6,810 nt of DNA. Origin: CAZUHK01 sp964620345 (lineage in GTDB: Bacteria; Planctomycetota; Phycisphaerae; Phycisphaerales; Zrk34). Where the stretch lies: assembly GCA_964620345.1 (NCBI GenBank), contig CAZUHK010000163.1:1-6810 (forward strand), read 5' to 3'. Under the pieces are notes generated by a model. The model saw only the letters and a list, made by a program, of their open reading frames with translations. It was not told where the DNA came from and ran no database searches. Position 1 is the first letter of the stretch. Each line of letters opens with the position of its first letter. Below are positions 1 through 4,506 of the stretch, piece by piece. The position numbers and the translations under genes were made by a program.

Positions 1-9
1 CATTGGCTC

Positions 10-37
10 ATGATATCTTGATGTATTGAGTTGTCAA
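10..37 (-). promoter_or_regulatory. Sigma70-type promoter reading out of the left edge
   Basis: On the minus strand a perfect -35 box TTGACA (37-32) is followed after 16 bases by TATCAT (15-10), one mismatch from the consensus -10. Transcription would start around position 3 and run leftwards out of the window, so the gene it serves is not visible. The AT-rich stretch stands out against the GC-rich surroundings. It lies about 80 bases beyond the recR stop, which suggests the recR transcription unit ends here and a separately controlled gene begins. No operator-like palindrome is obvious. Confidence 0.6.
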
Positions 38-118
38 GCGCCGGGGCGTAAGATGGGTCGATCGGGCGACTGGTCGATTCGTCAACCGCTCATCCAGTGA
101 TCTTCACGGACCGGCGGC

Positions 119-763
119 TCAACCGCCCATGCGCTGGCGGCTGGTGATCGCGTCGGACAGGACGGACTTGTTGGCGTAGTCGAGCTGGCTGCCGGCGGGC
201 AGGCCGCGGGCCAGGCGGGTGATCTGCACTTCGGCGATCGACTCCAGCGCCCGGGCGACGTGCAGGGCCGTCCCATCGCCTTCCATGTTCGGGTTGGTGC
301 CGAGGATGATCTCGACCGGCGCATCGGCCGCGGCGTCGGCCGCGAGCTTCCTCGCCCGATCGACCAGCGGCTTGAGGGTCAAATCGTCCGGCCCGACGCC
401 TTCGAGCGGCGCGATGTGGCCCAGCAGCACGTGGTACACCCCGTCGTACACGCCGGTCTGCTCCAGCGCGATCACGTCCTTGGGCTGCTCGACGACAAGG
501 ATGCGCCGGCCGTGGCGCCGCCCCGCCGCCGCGGCCTGGCAGATCGCGCACGGGTCGGGCTCGGTCAGGTTGAAACACACCGAGCAGTGGCGGACATGGG
601 TCTTGACGTCCTCGATCGCCCGGGCCAGCAGCAGCGCCTGCTCGGGCTGCGTCTTGAGCACGTGGAACGCCAGCCGCTCGGCCGTGCGCCGCCCGATGCC
701 CGGCAGCGTCGCGAACTGCTCGATCAGGCGGTTCATGCTGTCGGTGTAGGCGGGGTGGGTCAT
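119..763 (-). CDS. recR: Recombination protein RecR
   Basis: RecR works with RecO (and RecF) to load RecA onto gapped single-stranded DNA coated with SSB. The 214-residue product has the family's full architecture. A helix-hairpin-helix region lies at about residues 12-35 (FATLPGIGRRTAERLAFHVL). A four-cysteine zinc finger follows (C60, C63, C72, C75). A Toprim domain starts near residue 87 with ILVVEQPKD and continues through GHIAPLEGVGPDDL and GTNPNMEGDGTA. The C-terminal segment RLARGLPAGSQLDYAN is also typical. E. coli RecR has 201 residues. I chose the ATG at 763 (MTHPAYTDSMNRLIEQF) because a start at 814 would add 17 residues with no family resemblance. No clear Shine-Dalgarno precedes it. 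It follows ybaB after 63 bases, the same order as in B. subtilis, and is probably cotranscribed with it. Confidence 0.96.
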   Translation of the reverse strand: MTHPAYTDSMNRLIEQFATLPGIGRRTAERLAFHVLKTQPEQALLLARAIEDVKTHVRHCSVCFNLTEPDPCAICQAAAAGRRHGRRILVVEQPKDVIALEQTGVYDGVYHVLLGHIAPLEGVGPDDLTLKPLVDRARKLAADAAADAPVEIILGTNPNMEGDGTALHVARALESIAEVQITRLARGLPAGSQLDYANKSVLSDAITSRQRMGG

Positions 764-775
764 GGGTGGATCGGC

Positions 776-828
776 GAATCGGTGTATCGATGAATCAGTC
801 GCGGGTAAGAGCACGGATTCACCGATTC
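776..828. repeat. Inverted repeat between ybaB and recR
   Basis: The 9-base arm GAATCGGTG (776-784) is the exact reverse complement of CACCGATTC (820-828), with 35 bases between. A second short pair, TGAATC (791-796) and GATTCA (816-821), lies inside and overlaps the right arm, so the two pairings compete. The right arm overlaps the ybaB stop codon at 829-827. The structure could fold in the intercistronic RNA and affect recR translation or RNA stability, but no U-run follows, so it is not a typical terminator. Function is inferred only from position. Confidence 0.4.
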
Positions 829-1189
829 ACTTCTGCGAATCAGGTGGCTCGATCAGTGGGTCCATCCCCGGCAGGTCCATGCCGCCGGTGAGTTCTCGCA
901 TCTTTTCGATGCGGATCTGTTCGACCTTGTCGGCCGCGTCGTTGAAGGCCGCGGCGATCAGCTCCTCGGCCATGGTCTTGTCGTCGCCGACCAGGCCGGC
1001 GAACAGGGCTGGATCGACATCGACGCGCCGGGCCTTGCCCAGGCCGTTGAGCGTGACGCACACCGCGCCCGCGCCGGCCTCGCCGGTGACGCTGGCCTTC
1101 TCCAGCTCGGCCTGCATCGCCGCGGCCTGCTGTTTGGCCTGGCCCATCATCTTCATCACGTTGCCCAGATTCTTGAAGTTGTCAAACAT
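827..1189 (-). CDS. ybaB: YbaB/EbfC family nucleoid-associated protein
   Basis: YbaB/EbfC proteins are small dimeric DNA-binding proteins found across bacteria, usually encoded between dnaX and recR, as here. The 120-residue product shows the family pattern. A glutamine- and methionine-rich N-terminal helix (about residues 11-35, KMMGQAKQQAAAMQAELEKA) is followed by the sheet segment GEAGAGAVCVTLNGLGKARRVDVDP. Then comes the helix with AEELIAAAFNDAADKVEQ, and the end carries the typical KMRELTGGMDLPG. E. coli YbaB has 109 residues. I chose the ATG at 1189 because MFDNFKNLGNVMKMM is the family start and a good GGAAGGA site lies 9 bases upstream. In-frame ATGs at 1216 and 1213 would add nine and eight residues and lack such a site. 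The gene begins 36 bases after the tau stop codon, so coupling with dnaX is likely. Confidence 0.95.
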   Translation of the reverse strand: MFDNFKNLGNVMKMMGQAKQQAAAMQAELEKASVTGEAGAGAVCVTLNGLGKARRVDVDPALFAGLVGDDKTMAEELIAAAFNDAADKVEQIRIEKMRELTGGMDLPGMDPLIEPPDSQK

Positions 1190-1198
1190 GGGGGTCGA

Positions 1199-1205
1199 TC
1201 CTTCC
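1199..1205 (-). promoter_or_regulatory. Ribosome binding site of ybaB
   Basis: GGAAGGA on the minus strand lies 9 bases before the ATG at 1189. It is one of only two clear Shine-Dalgarno sequences in the window (the other precedes rodA), and it decides between the ATG at 1189 and the in-frame ATGs further upstream. Confidence 0.7.
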
Positions 1206-1225
1206 ACGGCCATCATACCGCGTCA

Positions 1226-2955
1226 TCACTCGTCGGCCCGATCGGGCGGGGGGCGGTCCGGGTCGTCGCGCACGTCGATCAGGTCGGCGTCGAACACATC
1301 GGCCAGCCGACGCACCAGCGGCAGGCGCATCGCCTGGTCCTTGTCGGCCTGCGTGACCGGGCGCGGGCGATCGGCCGATCCCCCCGCCTCATCCGCCCCG
1401 CCGGGCGGCGGCTGAACCTCGGCCCGCATCGGCCGGCCGGCGACCTGGCTGATCAGCCGGTTGAGGTTGTCCTGCTGGCCGGCGAGGAACGCCATGAGCC
1501 GACCGCGGCCCTGGCGCAGGCGCAGCGTCATCACCTCGGCCGACTCTTCGACGAACTGGAGCTGCGCCGTCCAGCTCCACGCCGGGTGATTCGCCACACG
1601 CTCGACCGCCGCGGCCCACAGCGCTTCGCCGGCCAACGCCTCACCGCGACGCGCCGCGTCCCCCGCCGCTTGCGGCTTGCCGCCATCTTCCCGCGACGAC
1701 ATCGCGCTGTGCTTCGGCGACTCGCCCCGCGCCGACACCTCACGCCCCGCACGCGGCCGCAACGCCGCGGGGGCTACTTTTTTTTTACTGAACCCCCGTC
1801 GCCCGCGACCAGCGCCGCGGCGTCGGCGAACTTCTCGCTCAGCGCCAGCCGCGCCAGCGCCGCGTCCAGCAGCGCCCGGGGCGTGCTCGAGCCCTTCGCC
1901 CACCGCCCCACGTTCTCCATCAACGCGATCGCGTGTACGAGCGACGCGGTATCGAACTGCTTGGCCTGCTCGGCCAATTGCTGCTTGGATTCATCGTCGA
2001 GCTCGACCAGCTCGGTGTCCGGCCCGCAGGCGCCGACGATCATGATCGCGCGCAGGTGATCGATGAGCGTGGCAATGAACTGATCCTGCGACACGCCGCG
2101 CTGCATCAGCTCGTGGGCGATGCCCAGCACGCCCCGCACGTCGCCGTTGATCACCGCGGCGGTGAGGTCGGCCAAGAGCTGGCGGTCGGGCAGGCCGAGC
2201 ATCGTCTCGATCAGCTCCGCGGTCAGCGGCGTGGTGCCGGTGGCCAGCAGGCGATCCAGCAGCGACAGCGCATCGCGCATCGACCCGTTGCCCAGCCGGG
2301 CGATCTCGAACACGATGCGCGGCTCGGCCTCGATGTTTTCCCGCTGGAGCACGGCCTGCAGGTGCTCGGCGATCTGCCGCGCGGGGATGTTGCGGAAATC
2401 GAACCGCTGGCAGCGGCTCTGGATCGTCGGCAGCACTTTCTCCGGCTCGGTCGTGCAGAGGATGAACTTCAGGTGCCCCGGCGGCTCCTCCATCGTCTTG
2501 AGCAGCGTGTTGAACGCATCCTTGGTCAGCATGTGTACTTCGTCGATGATGTACACCTTGTGCCGCGCGTTGTCGGTCGGCGAAAGCGACGCGTTGGCGA
2601 TGAGCTGGCGGGCGTCTTCCACGCCGCGGTTGGACGCGCCGTCGATCTCGATGACGTTCAGATCCTCGCCGGTCATGATCGCATCGGCCATGCGCTGCTG
2701 GATGTCAATCGGCGGGTACTGGTCGTGGTCCGGCGGGGTGGGGCAGTCCTCGACGGTGTCGGGGGCGTTGAGCGCGCGGGCGAGGATGCGGGCCATGGAG
2801 GTCTTGCCCACGCCCCGGGTGCCGGTGAACAGGTAGGCGTGGTGGACTCTGCCGCGCTCGATGGCGTTGCGCAGCGTCTGGGCGATGGGCTGCTGGCCGA
2901 CGACATCGCCGAACGACTGCGAGCGGTACTTGCGGGCTAGAACGGTGTAGGCCAT
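1226..2955 (-). CDS. dnaX: DNA polymerase III tau subunit, needs a -1 shift at the A9 run
   Basis: DnaX is the ATPase of the sliding-clamp loader; tau also links polymerase cores to each other and to the helicase. The first 393 residues are read from 2955 to the A-run at 1786-1778, then the -1 frame continues to TGA at 1228-1226, giving 576 residues (E. coli tau has 643). In the -1 frame, residues 394-440 are a low-complexity linker. Residues 444-513 (EALWAAAVERVANHPAWSW to RPMRAEVQ) and 544-563 (LPLVRRLADVFDADLIDVR) look like the conserved C-terminal region of long DnaX proteins. The same frame upstream of the A-run reads as arginine/glycine-rich shadow sequence, so the coding signal changes frame at the A-run. 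The start at MAYTVLARKYR is the family start; a longer reading to 3234 would run through the SRP RNA gene. No Shine-Dalgarno is visible. A homopolymer sequencing error would give the same picture. Confidence 0.85.
1744..1774 (-). other. Possible stem-loop downstream of the dnaX slippery run
   Basis: Two bases after the AAG of the slippery heptamer the minus strand can fold into GCCCC (1774-1770) paired with GGGGC (1748-1744). Separated by a small internal loop, an inner stem GCGGC (1768-1764) pairs with GCCGC (1757-1753) around a 6-base loop. In E. coli dnaX a stem-loop about five bases downstream stimulates -1 frameshifting. Here the spacing is shorter than usual, and GC-rich DNA easily forms such pairs by chance, so the role is inferred. 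Confidence 0.45.
1774..2955 (-). CDS. dnaX: DNA polymerase III gamma subunit (unshifted dnaX product)
   Basis: Without a frame change the gene encodes 393 residues ending in VKKK and a TAG at 1776-1774. The AAA+ module is complete: Walker A GTRGVGKT (45-52), Walker B VYIIDEVH (134-141), sensor 1 near CTTEPEK (167-173), the SRC arginine finger (180-182) and sensor 2 GSMRDALSLLD (224-234). The domain III helical region follows (about 245-375), with RALLDAALARLALSEKF at its end. This is where E. coli gamma (431 residues) also stops, so the short product should be a working clamp-loader ATPase. The zinc module is unusual: E. coli has four cysteines at about 64-79, while here only C71 remains, followed by PTPPDHDQYPP. 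The gene lies directly behind the SRP RNA gene. Confidence 0.85.
   Translation of the reverse strand: MAYTVLARKYRSQSFGDVVGQQPIAQTLRNAIERGRVHHAYLFTGTRGVGKTSMARILARALNAPDTVEDCPTPPDHDQYPPIDIQQRMADAIMTGEDLNVIEIDGASNRGVEDARQLIANASLSPTDNARHKVYIIDEVHMLTKDAFNTLLKTMEEPPGHLKFILCTTEPEKVLPTIQSRCQRFDFRNIPARQIAEHLQAVLQRENIEAEPRIVFEIARLGNGSMRDALSLLDRLLATGTTPLTAELIETMLGLPDRQLLADLTAAVINGDVRGVLGIAHELMQRGVSQDQFIATLIDHLRAIMIVGACGPDTELVELDDESKQQLAEQAKQFDTASLVHAIALMENVGRWAKGSSTPRALLDAALARLALSEKFADAAALVAGDGGSVKKK
1777..1797 (-). promoter_or_regulatory. dnaX slippery site: A9 run with A AAA AAG heptamer
   Basis: In the dnaX reading frame the codons are GTA AAA AAA AAG TAG. Bases 1783-1777 form A AAA AAG, the same heptamer and phase that directs -1 frameshifting in E. 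coli dnaX. The nine consecutive A residues (1786-1778) also match the run length known to cause transcriptional slippage in Thermus thermophilus dnaX; one extra A in the RNA would restore the tau frame. A GGGGG block (1797-1793) lies 9 bases upstream of the heptamer, close to the position of the internal Shine-Dalgarno stimulator in E. coli, but it is a weak match. The homopolymer is conspicuous in such a GC-rich gene. Confidence 0.75.
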
Positions 2956-3046
2956 GGGCGAAGTCGCAACTCGCAAGGGCGAAGTCGGAAGCATGGAATC
3001 GGGGCGACACGCACTTGCGACTTCCGCGAACCGACTTCGCACTTCC
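2956..3046. repeat. Short direct and inverted repeats in the dnaX leader
   Basis: GGGCGAAGTCGNAA occurs twice as a direct repeat (2956-2969 and 2977-2990, 21-base period). Its core reappears inverted as TTGCGACTTC (3015-3024), exact complement of 2960-2969, and CCGACTTCGC (3031-3040), exact complement of 2979-2988. The order A, B, A', B' allows either hairpin but not both as a simple nested structure; both together would be a pseudoknot. The cluster fills the space between the SRP RNA and the dnaX ATG, so it would lie in the dnaX leader if transcription reads through. No open frame in it resembles a protein. Confidence 0.5.
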
Positions 3047-3063
3047 ACCTCGTCGCGGGCAAA

Positions 3064-3162
3064 GGCGGGCAGGACACCGGCGGCACCGGACAACGGTCGC
3101 TTAGGGCTGCTCCGGTCAAGGTCTGACCCGATTCGCGCGTCACCCGTGCACCGGGCCCGCCC
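3064..3162 (-). ncRNA. ffs: Signal recognition particle RNA, small bacterial (4.5S) type
   Basis: This RNA is the core of the bacterial signal recognition particle: it binds Ffh and stimulates docking with FtsY during cotranslational membrane targeting. The apical part of helix 8 is recognisable at 3129-3104: GGGUCAG on the 5' side and GGAGCAGCCC on the 3' side, followed by UAAGCG. The CAGA and AGCA strands flank a 10-base tip, the same length as in E. coli (CAGG, 10 bases, AGCA). The 5' end GGCGGGC (3161-3155) pairs perfectly with GCCCGCC at the 3' end (3070-3064), closing a rod of about 100 bases. A GUGCCG motif in the 3' strand is also typical. The tip here is CCUUGACCGG, not a GNRA tetraloop. 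A promoter lies just upstream, and the position before dnaX is as in B. subtilis. Exact ends are inferred. Confidence 0.85.
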
Positions 3163-3187
3163 ACGTTTGCTCACGACGAGACAGGGG

Positions 3188-3216
3188 ATTGTAGAGCGCC
3201 GCATCGACCGCGCCAA
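3188..3216 (-). promoter_or_regulatory. Sigma70-type promoter of the SRP RNA gene
   Basis: TTGGCG (3216-3211) and TACAAT (3193-3188) on the minus strand are separated by an ideal 17 bases; they match the consensus boxes at four and five of six positions. Transcription would begin near 3181, about 20 bases before the predicted mature 5' end of the RNA, so 5' processing is likely. Only a TTT follows the closing stem of the RNA, so termination may be leaky and this promoter may also supply dnaX, ybaB and recR. I see no better dnaX promoter. Confidence 0.6.
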
Positions 3217-3228
3217 AGCCGGGGGCTT
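3215..3228 (-). terminator. Weak hairpin after rodA, possible terminator
   Basis: AAGCC (3228-3224) and GGCTT (3220-3216) form a 5-base stem around CCC, followed by one further T (3215). It lies 75 bases after the rodA stop and overlaps the -35 box of the SRP RNA promoter. The stem is short and the U-run is almost absent, so this is a weak candidate. The rest of the gap between rodA and the promoter (3217-3303) shows no other clear signal. Confidence 0.2.
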
Positions 3229-3303
3229 AACCATCGGCCCGGCCGTGACGGCGCTCAGTGCCAGCAGGAAGCTTGGCGTCCGATACGGCCGGCCTCGGGC
3301 ATG

Positions 3304-4506
3304 TCAGACCCGCGTCGCGCCGCGCATGTGAGGATCCCGCTGCACCGGCTGATCGCGCGGCTGGTCGTACTCGAACGACGGCTGGGCGAGGATGATCGGC
3401 CGGCGCACGCCGGCGTTGAGCAGCAGGCCCACCATCAGAAAGTTCGCCACCAGCGACGACCCGCCGTAGCTGACGAACGGCAGGGTCATGCCCGTGATCG
3501 GCAGGATGCCCACGGTCATGCCCATGTTCACAAACGCCTGGGCGAAGACGAAGCTGACGATCCCCACCGCGACAAGCCGGGCGAATGGTTCCTTGTTGAG
3601 CGCCGCCACGAGCAGCCCGCCGGCGGTGAACAGGGCGTACAGCCCAAGCACCGCCGCCCCACCGGCCAGGCCCCATCGGGTGCAGATGACGGCGAAGATC
3701 ATGTCGTTCTGGGCTTCGGGCAGGCGGTTGAAGCGCACGAGATTGGCCGCGTGCTCGGCGTCGTGGCCGGTCAGCCGGCCGGCGCCGACGAGCGTCTGGG
3801 CCTTGTGTCCCTGGAATCGGATGCCACCCAGCTCGCGCGTGTCGCCCTGAAGCTGCGCGACCATGGCCTGGATGCGTTGCTGTTGATGGGGCCGCAGCAA
3901 CGGGTACATCGCCGGCAGGGTAATCAGGCCGATCAGCACGATGACGGCGATGTGCTTGAGCCGCGCCCCGGCGACGATCAGCACGGCGAAGAGCACGGGG
4001 ATGAACAACGTCGCGGTGCCGAGGTCCGGCTCGACGACGATCAGGCCGATCGGCAGCATCGTGATGACAAACGGCGCGAGCAGGCCGCGCACGCTGCGGT
4101 AGTTTTCCCTGAAGCGCAGGTACGCCGCGAGCGACAGGACGTAGGCGATCTTGGTCAGCTCGCTGGGCTGGATCTGAAACGCGCCCAGATCGAACCATCG
4201 CCGCGCGCCGTTGCGCTCGGGGACAAAGCTTTCGGGCATGAACGGCAGCAGCAGCGCCACCAGCATCACCAGCGTCAGGCCGAACGCGGGATAGGCCGCG
4301 TCGACCAGCCGGCGATGGTGCGGCACGGCGGCGACGCCCATCGCCAGCAGCGCGACCGGCAGAAAGACCATCTGCCGCGCGGCCTGGCCGGGATCGGCCA
4401 GGCGGATGGCGAGGATGCCGATGGCCGCCAGCCCGACCGCGGCGGCCAGGCACAGCCAGGCGACGTTGGGCAGGACCAACGGCTGAAGCCAGCGCGGCGT
4501 CCTCAA
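3304..4506 (-). CDS. rodA: Rod shape-determining protein RodA (SEDS peptidoglycan glycosyltransferase)
   Basis: RodA is a multi-spanning membrane glycosyltransferase that polymerises lipid II during cell elongation, working with PBP2. The 400-residue product has the SEDS signatures in order: RRWFDLGAFQIQPSELTKIA (102-121), EPDLGTA (159-165), the extracellular-loop motif LPEAQNDMIFAV (262-273) and NMGMTVGILPITGMTLPFVSYGG (327-349). D268 in QNDMIF aligns with the essential aspartate of RodA (D262 in E. coli). About ten hydrophobic segments are visible, and a hydrophilic tail of about 30 residues follows the last. I chose the TTG at 4506: it overlaps the upstream TGA (TTGA), has GGAGGGG seven bases before it, and gives a normal RodA N-terminus. 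An ATG further upstream (4653) would extend into the PBP2 gene with arginine-rich shadow sequence. Confidence 0.95.
   Translation of the reverse strand: MRTPRWLQPLVLPNVAWLCLAAAVGLAAIGILAIRLADPGQAARQMVFLPVALLAMGVAAVPHHRRLVDAAYPAFGLTLVMLVALLLPFMPESFVPERNGARRWFDLGAFQIQPSELTKIAYVLSLAAYLRFRENYRSVRGLLAPFVITMLPIGLIVVEPDLGTATLFIPVLFAVLIVAGARLKHIAVIVLIGLITLPAMYPLLRPHQQQRIQAMVAQLQGDTRELGGIRFQGHKAQTLVGAGRLTGHDAEHAANLVRFNRLPEAQNDMIFAVICTRWGLAGGAAVLGLYALFTAGGLLVAALNKEPFARLVAVGIVSFVFAQAFVNMGMTVGILPITGMTLPFVSYGGSSLVANFLMVGLLLNAGVRRPIILAQPSFEYDQPRDQPVQRDPHMRGATRV

Noticed and set aside
38..118. Rho-independent terminator after recR
   Set aside because: Only a loose 5-base ACTGG/CCAGT pairing with a long loop is present, and there is no T-run on the minus strand.
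1226..1903. Separate 225-residue gene overlapping the end of dnaX
   Set aside because: Only the part after the A-run resembles a protein, and that part is the tau C-terminus. The stretch before it (1903-1787) is Arg/Gly-rich shadow of dnaX domain III, so a shifted dnaX product explains the frame better than an independent start at 1903.
1933..2940. 335-codon open frame on the plus strand opposite dnaX
   Set aside because: It is the antisense shadow of the conserved AAA+ region of dnaX, rich in Arg, Val and Gly with no family motif.
2956..3234. 93-residue N-terminal extension of DnaX from an ATG at 3234
   Set aside because: The extension has no similarity to DnaX, crosses the promoter and the whole SRP RNA gene, and the family start MAYTVLARKYR lies at 2955.
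3236..3303. Hairpins in the GC-rich spacer after rodA
   Set aside because: Only 4-base stems such as GCCG-TCA-CGGC are found; these are expected by chance at this base composition and no U-run follows.
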